A DNA stretch of 64,000 bases. It comes from Burhinus oedicnemus. Its lineage: Eukaryota > Chordata > Aves > Charadriiformes > Burhinidae. The notes below the pieces were generated by a model. It did no database searches. It saw nothing but the letters and a program-made list of their open reading frames with translations, and had not been told where the DNA came from. Shown one piece after another: positions 1 to 12,884 of this stretch. A program made the position numbers and the translations under genes. The stretch covers positions 518,456-582,455 of the forward strand of contig VFFE01007645.1 in the NCBI GenBank assembly GCA_008921705.1. The letters run 5' to 3'. The stretch's first letter is position 1, and every line of letters begins with the position of its first letter.

Positions 1-1728
1 TTTAGGTAGAGCAAACCAGTAAAAAAACCCCCTTGAAATCCCAAAAGGTGATTTGGAGGCCGATTTAAAGGGACACAATGCTTAAAGGCTATCTATTATT
101 TATGCTCAGCTATGCTGACCTTTGAAAAACCATCTTAAGTCAAACACGAAGAGCACAGAATGACCTGACCCAAATGTCACTGAAAAAGCTCACATTGGGT
201 TTTAGCGGGATCTAGATCAAGCTCAACGCTAAATTAATTTCTGTGTTGTTATAATCTTTATCGTTGACTATCTTTCACGTTGCACCATATGGTTATCAAA
301 ATGTATTGTGTTTCCATCTGGGTGTGTGCATGAGCTGTACATTAACTCTCAAACTGAACCTTCACTCTGGGAAGAAAGAGGGTGTTTTTAAGGGCTGAGG
401 AGGTCTGAAGGCACAGCTCCACCACACAGTACTGCGACAAGTGTGTGTTCACTCTGGTGTGTTTTATAAACGGGTGTGTTTCTTGATATTTCTACTTGTT
501 TTGTTTCTTGTCTAGTACTACTGGATAATATTTACTCCGTGCCACTTCATAGCCTGTGGAATGGAAGGATAGTTCAGCTGTCAGAAAAAGAAAAAAAACA
601 CCCCAAACCACAAAAAACCCCCGTCAACCCACCCCACCCCCGTGGTTACATCACACGCACTTAGTTTGGCTGGAGGCTGCAGAGCTAATGGAGAGGATTG
701 GCATTTCTCCCTCCACAGGTACTAATTTGGGAGACACTTATTTTCCTTTTGCAGAGTTTCCTGTGCAAACGACACGCTCCTTTGAGAGGGAGGATCTAAG
801 CGACAAGAAAGATCTTGTTATGCTCTGGCTTCGTAAATGGGAGCCTCAAAAATCAACAGAGCCTTGTTATATATGGAATAAACAGAACTGCCATGAAGGA
901 ACCCACTGTCTGTTGTAGATTCATGAAGCGAGAATGGGCATGATTTTCCAGCAGATAGGAAGCCATTCACTGCCTTCAAAGTTTCTGGCTCCATAAAGAT
1001 CAGAGATCCAGATGCCCGGTACCATTGCCTGCAAATACAAACTGGGAATTGTGGAAATGCAAGAAATCTTTTCACGCAGGAGTCCAGAGTCCTCCTTGGT
1101 CCGACTCTGGAGCACACAATCCTCAGTGTTTTAGGTTTTTTTGACTAATGGTTGGAAGGGAAGAGAGAAAGCGTAAGATGTGCAATAAATTACATTTATT
1201 TATAATGCTGCTTTAGTTTAGAACCCACTCAATTTATACCAAAAGCCCTTGGCTCAGAAACACTGTATATTTTGCATAATACACAAGTACTCAAAGAAAA
1301 ATGTAGTATACAAAAAGTAGCCAAGATTTTTTGAAGTGACTAATGATTTTTGAGTGTTTAAATATAAATAACTTTAAAGGGAACATAATTTTCATAACCC
1401 TTGAATAAACCTTTTCAGCTCTTCTTAAAGTAGATACTACACTACAGTGTGGAGGTAGTCTTAGAAATCTGGGCCAGCTTCTAATTTTTAAATTCCATAT
1501 TTTAAAATTAAGAGTTTTTTTTCTCCTCCATGAGGACTGTCAAGCTACTGTCCTATACAATATAAGTACCTTTGAGATTTCAGCAAATACCCTTACAAGG
1601 ACATGGTATTTTATTAAAATAATGTCCCAACCATTCTGTTAAACAGCCATGACATTTAAAAGCTTATTTTTTTTCCATTTTGCTTTGTTGTTTTTCTTAA
1701 AACACAAAAACAAATAGATACGAAAAAA
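1..1728. other. AT-rich non-coding stretch, no gene seen
   Basis: No open frame here resembles a known protein, and the longest ones overlap each other on both strands. The second half (about 1,180-1,700) is very AT-rich with scattered poly-A-signal-like hexamers of the kind found by chance in such DNA. The only distinct element is the A/C-rich low-complexity tract listed separately. Confidence 0.6.
584..643 (+). repeat. A-rich to C-rich low-complexity tract
   Basis: A run of A's with single G interruptions passes into alternating short A and C runs, so the strand has almost no G or T for about 60 bases. It resembles several other A-tract-plus-CCAAA tracts in the window. Short frames that read through it are compositional artefacts. 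Confidence 0.7.
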
Positions 1729-2500
1729 GTGTTCTGTAGTGAGCTTCTCGTCTCCTTTGCCAGTGCATCTTCTTTTGATAAAATCTTCAACTATTATATC
1801 TGCCAAGCTTCATCCTACATTTTCTACCTTCCATGTTTTCGTGACAATTCCTGTGTTTACCATTTTTCCTTCTTCCATCTTCAGTATTCTACCGATTACT
1901 GGTTTTGTTCCCAAATACTCTTTTTCTGTTGGTTGCCTAACTGCGCTGCTCCCATATTGCTGATACCTTCCTCTGACTCCACCTCTTTCCAACTCTTCCT
2001 CCTTCCAAACCCTATTAATTTAATTTCTACTGCTCAGGTGGGTTCTGGCACTCAACATCTTCCACCCCAATTCCTCCTCTTCTCCAGCCCCCTCTAATAA
2101 ATTAACTTCCCATAGTCTATCATTTTCCCTCACAATTTCCCAAAATAATACATTGACTGATAAATATTTCCATGCTCTATCCGTCTTGTGTTTGTGACAA
2201 CCCCAAAATGAGCTGCCTTGCTCAGCCATCAATCCAGTCTCTCAGTGGTCTTCTATTATCAATCCACCCTGTGCCATCCTCTTTGCTGGCAATCAACTTT
2301 TCTGGGTGTGAACAGCCTGAATTTCCTCTTTGGTTTCCTTTGCGCCACCATCTTCACTCCCAGCTACTTCAGCATCACCTTGCTTCTTACAGTTCCCCCC
2401 TGCCCCAGCCAAGCTCCTAACCCACCTTTATCCCTTTCAGCATTCCCAACGTATATTGCAGCTCACCCTGTTATCACTCCGTTTCAATATTCATATCAGG
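1729..2500 (+). other. Pyrimidine-biased, G-poor block
   Basis: For about 770 bases the plus strand is dominated by C and T. By hand count, 1,801-2,160 holds only about 34 G's in 360 bases, while C is far more common. The bias suppresses some stop codons and creates overlapping frames of 60-122 codons on both strands, none of which I recognise. It may be an eroded insertion or DNA with transcription- or replication-linked strand asymmetry. I cannot tell which. Confidence 0.55.
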
Positions 2501-4525
2501 GGTAGGAAGCAACCAGCCCAAGATAAAAATAGAGCAGAAATTCAGGGGATGGTTGTGAAGCGTGCCGCGTTTAGCAATCATGGGCAATGACATTTTGAGA
2601 CTGCTCTGCTCAACCAAAAGGCTGGAGGCATCTCCCCTGGGACTGTAATTGAGGAACTAACACTGTCTTGCCAACAGACTCTCTTTCCTGGTCTCTGCCC
2701 AGCAGACATGACTTGGAAATTATCCTTCCTCAGTGCCTTGAAATCTGGGCATACTAAGTAGTCATTTTCCCTCTTGTTCAGGTTTTAATTCAACCTCCCT
2801 GACCACAACAGGTGGTGATGTTGGAATCGTGTACTGAAGAGGTGCTCATTGCTGTTCTCACAGGACATTGTATTTGCAGTCCAGCAGCAGCTGTTTAGTA
2901 ATATTTACATTTTCCCCCACCGATTTTAAGTGCATATTTAGCATCAGGCATTGCTCCCTTTTCAGTCTGTCTTCTGCATTTGCTCATTTTATTATTTGCT
3001 TCATCCTGCGTTGCTGAATTTGCCATTCCCCTATGTCCTACCAAACTCATACCTAAATTCAGACATGCTGGTGCCCGATTCCCCCTCCAACCAGTGACAC
3101 TTGCACAGAGCAGTGCTGATGTAAGAGGAGAATGTGGAGAGGATAGGGACAAGGGAAATGAGGAGAAACTTTCTGTCTCACTTATTTTTTCCTTCTAAGC
3201 AGGCAGGTGGTGATGGGTCACAGGTTCAGTTGCATTGGTGAAGTTGCTGGCTAGGTTTATGAAGAGTGAAAGAGCAGAGGAATAAAAGAAATGAGAATGG
3301 CACCTGACGACAAATCTGTGTTATGGGAAGTCTTTCCAAACCGATTTCTATAGACATATGTCACCAAGGGGTCTTCATTCGAGTACTTACACACTCCAGG
3401 AATAATCAGTTTATTTCTCCGTTAAAAGGCTGGAGTCCTCCCCTCCATGTCGCTCTCCAAAACAGCTTCTCCAGGCTGCAGCCCTGCTGAGAAACAAAAC
3501 ATTTTTCCTGAGCACTGGAAGAGTTGCACAAGCAAATCCCGTGCACAGCAGGAATCATGTGAAGGGCTGGATTCAAATGCCTGCACAGGTCAGAACAGTT
3601 GATACGGCCGATAGTGAGGATGTTCACACCTGTCCTGTGGTTGTGTGTAAGCGGGATATCCATCTCACACCGCCAGTTGTGAGAGACAGGCATTCCCCAA
3701 AGAAAACAGCGAAGGCAATAGTGACAGCCTCTTCGGAAGTGTGATTGGAGCCGGGAAAAGGTGTAACAGGGGTCCTCGCTTCCTTTGTAGATCTGTTCCT
3801 TGGGTATCTTTTACATGTTGGCTTGAGCATCCTTTAGATGTTGGCTTATCTATTCAAACATAAAGAATGGAGCTCTTTTGTTTGGTTGTTTTTTCTTGTA
3901 TTTTTGTTGTATATTTATATACAATTAATTTCCCAGACTGGTTTTGCAGGGAGTGGAGAAACAATGTGAGTCAATTCAATAACTTGTTCCAGAGTAAGTA
4001 ACCTGTTATGCCATGGAAAATTGGATTTATTCTTTCTTTACTGATGTGGATGTCTGAATTCTTGAGTATGTATATGTATGCTGTGCACTTCCAGAGTGTA
4101 CAACTGGAACGGAATTATCTGATATTCCTGGCGGCAGGGAGGTTTTATGCCTTTTACCTCTGCCAAGTCAACCCAGCAGAAGAAGAAAGAGAGGGATTTT
4201 GCAGTGCCTTTCTCAGACATGAAAACCAATGTCAGGTCCATTAGTGTGATTTTAATATTTTTCAATTTGATTAGAAGTGCTGGCAGTTGGGGAAAAATGT
4301 CCTTGGACTAATAAACACAGCAAATCTGATAAGGGAGTAACAGAAAGGCAGTTTCTGCGCAGCCCCACAAGTACCACTTTCAGAGATGAGGATATTGCTT
4401 GTTCCAGTCTCTACAAGAGTACGTGGAATAGGACTAACTCTTAGTTCTTCGTGGTGATGCTGAGAACCTGGACTGTTGTCTGAAACAGCTGAGTCTCTGA
4501 AGTGTGCACATGAATTTGTTTTGGA
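2501..4525. other. Non-coding stretch, nothing identified
   Basis: No repeat family, RNA gene or coding exon could be recognised. A chance splice pair (an acceptor-like CAG ending at 3,949 and a GTAAGT beginning at 3,994) would bound only 44 bases and is not convincing as an exon. Confidence 0.5.
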
Positions 4526-4532
4526 TTGTTCA

Positions 4533-4635
4533 GGTTTGGTTTTTTTGGGGGTGGGGTGTGTTTTAGTTGGCTTTTTTTTAAAAAAAAAACCAAACACAAA
4601 CCGCACAAAATCACAAAAACAACAAAAACCAAACC
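4533..4635. repeat. Self-complementary low-complexity block (G/T arm, A/C arm)
   Basis: The left arm is G/T-rich and the right arm is A/C-rich. Bases 4,533-4,544 are perfectly complementary to 4,624-4,635 (12 bp). At the centre, eight T's (4,572-4,579) meet ten A's (4,580-4,589), flanked by TTGG and CCAA. The block could fold into a long imperfect hairpin, or may simply be two head-to-head tracts of the same low-complexity type. Confidence 0.6.
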
Positions 4636-4854
4636 AAAAAAGATTGATATGAACATAGCCTTGGGGACAGCAATATACATTCTGCATCTTGGCTCAATAA
4701 CTCCTGTGCCGGGAGAGAGACAGTGCAATCAGTGGGAGACCTGAGCATGGTCTGAGGGCATTATGTAGCTCACGGATATTTTATTTTTGACCTCTGCTTT
4801 CCTTGTCCCTGCCCGCATGAATGCTGTTGAAATGAAAAGTGAAACCAGCCCAAA

Positions 4855-5400
4855 ATACAAACCTTACATTTGCATTTTTTGAAAATGTTCCAGCTCTTGG
4901 TTCCATCTGCGCAAATCAAAAACCGTGCTTGGATAATACACAAAACCTTATTAAAAAATACTAAGCTGAATTATATGCAAATTAGGGTTTCATTGTCTTT
5001 CATCTCATAAAGGCTAATAACATTACAGATGACAACCTTCTTATCAAAAATAGTTTCTGATACAAATTGCCTTTGACTATATTTACAATGTCACTTTTAA
5101 TCAAGTAAATTGTCAGGCTATTGCACTTCTGCAATCGACATTACGCAAAAATCATAATGAAGAGGGAAGCAGGTACAAGCGCTTTCAGCTTGAACTGGCT
5201 GCCCATTTCATACCAATTACTACCTGTTTAGTGAGCTTACCCTTGTGTTCTGAGAAAAATGCTAGGTATAAATGTACGGGTTCCTCTGAAGGAGACAACA
5301 TGCAGAAAAAGCTTATCCCACTTACCAAGAGCATTTGTCTTCGTAATTACACCTACTTTTTTAACTCCTATGCAATTAATAAATACAAGCTAAAAATAGC
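4855..5400. promoter_or_regulatory. AT-rich block with two octamer motifs; possible conserved non-coding element
   Basis: This block is AT-rich without being simple repeat. It carries octamer (POU-type) motifs in opposite orientations, ATTTGCAT at 4,868-4,875 and ATGCAAAT at 4,975-4,982, plus several homeodomain-type TAAT cores. Such composition is common in vertebrate developmental enhancers, but these motifs also occur by chance. The regulatory call is inference and rests on no alignment. Confidence 0.2.
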
Positions 5401-5759
5401 CACTTGAATGCCGATATGGTCCCTGACTGTTTCTCTATTATGTCACGTTTAGGTGAGTTCAATGTTCCGTTTGTTTGTAAGTTAACAGCTTTATTCAGAT
5501 GTTTTTATCCCTGCAGGTGCGTTTTCACTCACACGCTCTCATCCACATGTGCATCTCCCGCCAGGACAGGGGCGATTCCAGCTGTGCTGTGCCCTGTTCC
5601 GGGGGCAGCCAGCATCCTACGGCTCAGCCACGCCACCGGCATGTTCACCGTGGTTTCTCCCTGGACGTGCTGCGACAGAGGCTTTCAACTACGGACGCAA
5701 GGATCTCCACGGTTGGTGTTTTTTGTTGGCGGGGCTGTTTTTTTGCTTTTAAGCTCTGT

Positions 5760-6090
5760 ACAGAAGCAGCAAACATTTAGAAGCGGCGTACGAGCACTGA
5801 GACGGAGCTGTGCAGGCGGACGATGCCCGGAGTCTCGCAGACCCACCTCCGCCGCCCGCTCTGGCTCCCGGTGCCTGGAGGAGCCTGCAGTGTCCCATTC
5901 CTCTGCCTGCAGGGACCGCTGTGGCAGGCGTGCCCGGCGCCGCGAGGACACGAGCTCTCTGCGAAGCCAGACTGGAAAGAGCTACACTTCCAGCCCAAAG
6001 GAGAAAAGCCACGGGGCAGGTCGCATCACTCTGTAGCCTGGGGGGGACCCAAACGGGGAGAGAATCCCCATGTTTTCCCTCAACGCCGGC
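5760..6090. other. CpG-rich patch
   Basis: I count about 26 CpG dinucleotides in roughly 330 bases, well above the flanking AT-rich DNA. An open frame on the plus strand (first ATG at 5,416, ending at 6,036) and overlapping frames on both strands come from the high GC content and match nothing I know. This may be an orphan CpG island or only a GC-rich patch. Confidence 0.4.
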
Positions 6091-8784
6091 TGGGTGGAAG
6101 CAGAGGGGAAACACTAGTATCTGCTGACCGCCACAACGGTATGGCTGGATCCTCAGCTGGTGGACGTGGATGTGGTTTCACTGGAAGCAAAGGAGATGGG
6201 CTGATTAACACAAGCCGTGGAAGAGAAAATTCAGGAATAATGAGTCCAGACCTTCACTGGCATTGTTTAAAGGATGAAATAGTTCTGAAAGCAACGGAGC
6301 TAAAGTAATTCAGTTTCCATATCCTCTGATATGTGGAAAAAGTGAACTTATTAACCATTTCCACTCTTGGGAATTAATAGAGTTTCTTGCCTAAGGCCAG
6401 CTGCCTATTTTCACAAAAGCTGTAGGAACTTAACACAGTTCCGTTGCCAAATGTAGCTGAAAACAGCTATTGGGTTTAAACGTATTACTGAAGGACTGAC
6501 AGACAGATAGAAAGACAACGTGAATGCGTACATCTTAGAAGCTGGTCTGAAAAACGGCATAAGCGCTAAAATGTTTCAAGTCATCAAAAGCATTATTCTT
6601 TCATCCCTGTTTATTCTTTTTGGTCGAAAGACAGGTTCCTGCCGCCAGAACAGAAGTATTTCAGCTGGAGAATGAATATGCTCAAATTTAAGCTTGTGCT
6701 TAAAATGCCTGAAAGCCTGATGGATTATTGGCCTGTGGAAAAGAGCACAACATAAATGCAAAGAACAAGGACAAGAGCCCAAACCTGAGGAAATCAGGGA
6801 CAAATCCCAATTGGTTCATATGGATCAGAGGTCTCATTCCCGGGTTTTGAGCCCAGTTTTCAGAGATGTCTATTAAAAGCTCTTGCCCCTTCTGACTTCT
6901 CAAAGCCAGGCATGTTGGAGCAGTTGGCTCTAACCTGGGATTTTGCCCTTGAGAATAGGACAGCTCCAGGTAATCCTGTGCTTTTAGACCTCCATGGGGT
7001 TTTGCTGATGGCACGTAGCTGAAGGCAAGTGCCCAAAGGCTGCAAACAGCCCTTGAAACACGATGGAAAGACCCAACGTTTATAGAAAGTGTCATGAGAG
7101 CTCTTGCAAAAGGCCCTGATTATGATCTTTTTGAAGCAAGCCTGGATGTCTGTTTGAAATTGCTGTTTTCAGGTATTTTTTGCATGTGAACAAGTGGACT
7201 TGAACTAGTGGAGGGACTTTCGCCAAGAGCTGAACAACGTTGCTAGCTGGTTTCTTGAGCCAGTGGCTGGATCGAGACTGTGGGGGAGGACCGCTGTAGA
7301 TTTTGGGCTGCCCTAAAGCAAATCGTACTTTTCCACAAGATCTTAAAAAATACTTTCATGTTGAACCCAAAGTGGAGCTTGATGTTTTGTGGGATTTTTG
7401 ATTTGATCTTGGTTCACTTTGCCTTCAATGTTTCCTCAAAAGGAAAGTTCAAAGTGCTTCATTTTTAAATGAACCCTCATGCCTTCATTCACGTTTTCTT
7501 CTGACTAAAGCTTTCTGCTTAGTTCAGCACAAACCTGAGCACAATTTCTGCCCACTCAAAACTTGTGTTTTGGGGGAAATAACTGAGTTGCTTGGCTGTA
7601 GCTTTGAATCACGCCTGACTTTAGCCCGATAGAAAGAAGCAACTCAAATCTGCAGGGAATCAGACCTCTGTAAGTACGGTAGCCAGCGACCAGAGGACCG
7701 GTGACAGTTCTGCTTTTGCCAACCAAGGGGTGCCAATCCCTCTGTTTGGTCCCTCTCCTGCCCAACCACTCCTGCTGCCCTGTGGTAAGACCGGCCAGAG
7801 AATCAGGTTGCCAAATACTGACCTGGCACAAAGGAAAGGAGCCTCTTGACAAAATACTGCTCATCAGAGAACATCCTTCCCTCCTTCCAAGAAGCGGAAG
7901 AGGGGAATTTCTTCCATACCCTCTGAAGGCAAACTTTCAAAGCCAAGTTTGCAAAGGTCACTTCATGTGCAGAGCTGCTGTCCTCCTCCTGGCAGCTCTG
8001 GTCATAAATTGAGAGCTCCAAAATGAGGAAATAAAAGTTTTGATTATATGTACTAAATTTCTATGATACTTTTCATCTCTTTCCTATCAGTGGGCTCTGT
8101 TTCCTGAAAACTGCCTCGTAAAAATAGCAGCCCTATCAAGTCTTGTGTATTATCTCCAAGACGTGCTGATTTGGCCCCATACCTTCTTGGTGACAGGACC
8201 TGAAGCAACAGCCAGCCCAATGCCCTAGCCCCATCCTGCCTCGGACCGCCCCGCTGACATGTCAAACAGCCAAGCTCTTCTCTAGCGGGTCACGTCCTTT
8301 TGATTTAGTGCCCAGTTCTCCTCCAGTAACGTCCCCTCTGTCGCCGGGGGTACCAGCAGCCACTATCATCTCCTTCAGCAGTCAGAATGTAGAGGTCACC
8401 CACAAAAAGCTGTTAGAGCCTGGCCACGGGACTGCTAAGACAGACACGTCACCATCTCTGTGTTCAGCCTGAAGAGTCTTTCTGTTGTTTTATTAAGGTG
8501 GGTAATTCTCGCAGCCCACTTAACACCTCTACTAGTGGCTGATACCGCTGCTTAACTGCCCTTCCTCACTCCTCCTCGCCTTCCAAAAATCCCAACGCAA
8601 CAAAATAAAGCAGATTGGGGCACTTGGGGAGGAAGATCGCTCCTTCCCCAGGCCCAATTCACTGAGGAAGTAAATACCAGAATTATTTACACGTCGTGCT
8701 GGTTCCTGACGGTTGCTGATAGCCCCTGTGGCAGAGACATCGGTTCTGGCCTCAGGAAAACTGGCTTCGAGCTTCAGTTTTCCT
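6091..8784. other. Non-coding stretch, nothing identified
   Basis: There is mixed-composition unique sequence here with no recognisable exon, RNA gene or repeat family. Open frames are short and occur on both strands. Confidence 0.5.
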
Positions 8785-8915
8785 ACAAATTTCCTCTGGG
8801 CAAGTCCTTTAATTTGTCAGTGTCTCAGTTTGCTGACAGCCGAGTGGGGATAACAATTGCTTTTCCCACTCCCTCGTACACGCGGATCCGAGCTCCCCGG
8901 GGTTGTTGCACGCAG
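8785..8915 (+). mobile_element. MIR-like ancient SINE fragment
   Basis: The sequence follows the MIR core and 3' region in order: a CTGGGCAAGTCC-type segment at about 8,796-8,807, TGTCTCAGTTTGC at about 8,820-8,832, a GGGGATAACAATTG-type segment at about 8,845-8,858, and a GGGGTTGTTG segment at about 8,899-8,908. Known MIR copies share this order and spacing. MIRs were mobilised by L2-type LINEs in early amniotes and are long inactive. The copy is degraded, lacks the tRNA-like 5' part, and has no visible target-site duplication. The match is from memory of the consensus. Confidence 0.7.
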
Positions 8916-11900
8916 GGGTGCCTGAGCCGGAGGCAGCAGCAGCCCTGATGCTGCGAGAGCGCCAGCATCCCACTCTTGCAAAGCCAAACGTTGTATTCCC
9001 ATATTCTCCACATGATAAACAATGAAAGCAACAGTTGTCTGAATTAAAGAGCCAGAAAACACATAGGAGGAAGAGGAATAACCAATTTTAAACCCCACAG
9101 CCCTAAAATTCTCTTGTGTGGTAAACCACCAAACACTTAGGTATCTGAACTTCCACCCTTTTCAGGGAATAATTTTCAATTTTTATCAGCCAACAATATT
9201 TGAAAAAAGTTTGCAGTTACAAACATTGAGTGCTAGCTTGATTAGAATGTTAAAACATATCTCATATATAAAAATATATACATGCACACCCCTGCCTCTC
9301 ACACACATAAAGATTTTTCACACGGGTCAGTTGTGTGTTCTTTCTGCTGCTTTTTATAGAACGGTTATTTTTAGCTATAAGAATCCTGTTTTTCTTATTG
9401 AGAAAAATATTCTGCAGAACAAATAAAACATGCATTAAAATACAACAAAATGAGAAATGGTGTCAGTTTAAGAGTTGAATAGCACCCTTTTTTTCCTAAA
9501 CGCAAAGAATTTAGAACATTGAAGAGGGAAGGACAAAAGAATTAAGTTAATATATCTAATATTCCCTTTCTTCAGGAAAAAATATTGCAGGACTAATTTT
9601 CTCAAATCCCAAAAGAGGGAAAAATTCCCCCCCCTTTCTCAATGCAATTTTTATTCTTTTGATAAATTAGAAAGACTTTAATTTCCTTTTTCATTATAGT
9701 TTGAATTATAAACACAGGCGGAAGCTTCTGGGGATTACCTGTTGAACAGAAAAGCACACAGACCACACGTGGCAGTTCCAGACAGTTCGTTGATGCCCAG
9801 AGAAGAGGGGACAGTGCTGCTGGTCTGGAGGTCGCCCACCTCCTCCTGCCCCTCACCTCTCCGCACTCTGAAACCCTCCATTTGTCATTTCTCCAACCGG
9901 AAAACTAGTGACTTGTCTCCTTCCAGCCAAGGTGCCGCTGCCGTTCCTGTGCGGGGTTCCGCCTGTATGAGCGATCTGACGTTTATCCAGTGCCTCAACC
10001 CCCGGGAGCCGGAAACCTGCTCCTGCGCCGCTCTGGCGTCTGTCGTTGCACCGAGCTCCCGGTGCTTGCGCGGTGGGAAAGTTTTGCCTTCTTGAAGAGA
10101 CTTTTGCACCCCCAAAACGTTTCTTATGGATTGAAACTGGACCCCAAACTACCGTGCTACAGAGCTTTCTCTTTGCCAAATTATAACTGCTGGCTATAAT
10201 ATCGGCCTGACCTGCATCATGTCAAATCTCTCATTATTTTAGTGTTACACCCCCAAAACCCATTAGGAATAACAGTAGAAATACGCTGGCTTCTTCAGGG
10301 GCAAAGCTACTAGCTTTCTGATCAGTTAGGTTTCTGTCTCGAGGCCAAACCCTCAGTATTTGACTTGGGGGTCCTTTCAGCAAAGGAGAGGTCTGGAGGG
10401 ACTCAGCCGAGCGTTAGCAGCCCCTCTCAGAGACTGCAGAGGTGATCCTGAAGAGCTGACACTTTGGGAAAGGAAGAAAAGACTCACCAACATGGCAAGA
10501 TCTGCCCGCTGTCACGCAGGAACTGGGCTGGCTCGCACGAGGGTGGAGGACATCTTCCCAAGCGCCTCCACTGACACACGCCATGGCCAAGTGTGCAGGG
10601 CCTAAGAGGTCCTGGACCCCTCTTCATGCATTTATAGGTAGGGCTAAGCAAGAAACCACCTTTTTTAGCCTCAGCACGTGCACACTTTCCACTATTTTTT
10701 CCATATTTGCAAGCAAACAGATCACTTTGTTTCACAAGCCTTCTCCTGTCTCCACTCAGCTGCCAGAAGGATGATCTCAGGATAAAGTGTGCCAAATAAC
10801 AGAGAATATTTTTTGGGGAAAAACCAATGCGACGATAGAAATAGTCATGTGTGCTTGCCTCCCTTGAGCCTTTTAATTTACAAAAGTCTAATTAGGGAAG
10901 ACTTAATGTATAGCATACATAAGGAAGCTGAAACTTCTAACAAAATATGCTCAGTACCATTTTCTTCATGCTTCATTAATAAAGAACAAAATGTCTCTAG
11001 ACTTTCTGCAACATATGCACAGAGTGATTTCAAACCAGACTGAGATTCTTTTCAAATGAGGATTATAATATATTCAAGCAATAACAATGCATTTTTTTAT
11101 TGCTTTGCTTGTAAAGTTGTTTCCATGTTCTGCTAGGACAAAGTTATTTGTCATTTTTGCAAACTATAACTTGTTACTTTGATGGTTTCTAGGACCTTTC
11201 TATTTCAGCTATCGATTCAAGGTTGAGTGTAGCCTACAGCAGAGCTGAGCTGGGGGAATCGGAGTGCAAGAGGAAGACTTGTATTTTTCTATAGAAATTA
11301 TATCTTTTCATACCAATTAGAGACACAGGAAAACAAAGTTTTGATTCATCTTCTAAATCATATATAAAGCGTAGGGCTCTGTGCTATTGGAGCACAGGAA
11401 AGCAAAAGGGATTTCTGGCTCTTCCACATATGCTCATCTTGCTCAGACTAGAAACAAAACCGTTTATTCGTTGGATAGGTCTGAAACAAAGACACTCCAA
11501 GAAATGAATGCAACCTTTACGATTTCTACCACAGACTGTATCGACAAAACCAATGATGTGTCCTGTTTTGTCTATGGCTGCAAAACCACCACTCTTCGTC
11601 GGCTATCTGCACCCAAGAGCAGGGCTGTAGCAGGCTGAGGCTGGGCAAAAGAGATCTCTGCCCTGATACTGATAAATGGGGCAAGAACTGAAGAATTTCC
11701 CTTTCCGTATCCATTTCCAGAAGGAATCAGATAGAGGCAGTTCCCTGGGCGGTCTTTCACTGAACACAGTCTTTCCCTGTGTGGGCAAAGGGGAATCAAA
11801 ATGATCTCACGAGTATAAAATATTTGATAGTAAGACAATCTGGGGGAGAACATTTGCCCAGGAGATTAAAAAAAGAAAAATTCAACTTGCTTTAAAAATG

Positions 11901-12623
11901 CGTGTATGCTCCTACAGTGAGGTGTTAAATTGCATTGTAAGTATTGAGACGTCAACGTTTACCAATGTTTGCAATTCAAATATAAGCATAGAGTGGAAGA
12001 CTGTGAAACTGTTTAAAGGTGTCAGTGTATGGATTTGTAAGCAGAGGTTTGTATATCATTTGATAGCTATTTATTTCTTGTTAATGTTTATGACGGTCTG
12101 ACTTGCCGTGTGATGCGGATCATATCTGATGGGTAAATGGCACCGAATCAGTGTTTTGCAAATACAGAATATTTTCCTATTTGGCCAGTGAAACAAAACG
12201 ACTTCCTAGAGCGAGTATGTTATTAAAATGCTAATAGACTGTATTTGAGAAAGTTTACTGAGACCTCAGCAGGAAACAGATATACCATTTACAAAGATCT
12301 AGATATATGTTTTTAACATAAAAGGGTTTCCCTTCCCATGGAACTGTAAGGACCTTTGGAAGACACCCAGGATGATGTGATAAGCCCCATGCAAATGAAT
12401 AAAGAAGAAAAATATATGAAGGGCTAGTGAACTTAATTATATTGAAATACAGGTATAATTGCGAGCATGAAGTATCTGCACATAATGTGATAGCAAGCTT
12501 TCATGTTTAATGTCCTAAAAAGAAATCAATCCAGTGAACTGCTGGTGAGGAACACCATAGATATTGTCACAGTGTGTTTCATCCCATCAGAGAATTTAAC
12601 CTAAAGACGTCCAAGTGTGACTT
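8916..12623. other. Non-coding stretch, nothing identified
   Basis: Moderately GC-rich sequence (about 9,750-10,100 and 10,350-10,600) alternates with AT-rich sequence (about 10,850-11,400 and 11,880-12,560). No exon, RNA gene or repeat family was recognised. An octamer motif lies at 12,389-12,396 without other supporting context. Confidence 0.5.
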
Positions 12624-12641
12624 ATTTTTTTTTTTTTTTTT
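12624..12641 (+). repeat. Poly-T run
   Basis: A run of about 18 T's lies some 250 bases beyond the 3' end of the CR1 element. CR1 does not insert with a poly-A tail, so it is probably an unrelated homopolymer rather than part of that insertion. Confidence 0.7.
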
Positions 12642-12884
12642 ACATTTATTCTGGATATTTCTGCAGGTCATCCCTCCATTATTCAGTACTGAGGGACTGT
12701 TCAGGAGGTGGTGGGGATTTTGCCTATGACAGGAGAAGCAAATAGCAGTAAAAGAAACGAGGGCACAGCTCTGATTGACCTGGGGAGGATCTGTATGTGC
12801 AGACCTGCCACCACTATACATGAGAGCAGGCAGGGCCCTGAGCAGAGCTGAGGTCAGGTAAGGTCACAAACGGAGGGGCTTGCT

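Noticed and set aside
5404..6036. 210-codon frame through the CpG patch at 5.9 kb
   Set aside because: The nominal start is TTG, the peptide is unfamiliar and arginine/serine-rich from GC content, and frames on the opposite strand overlap it.
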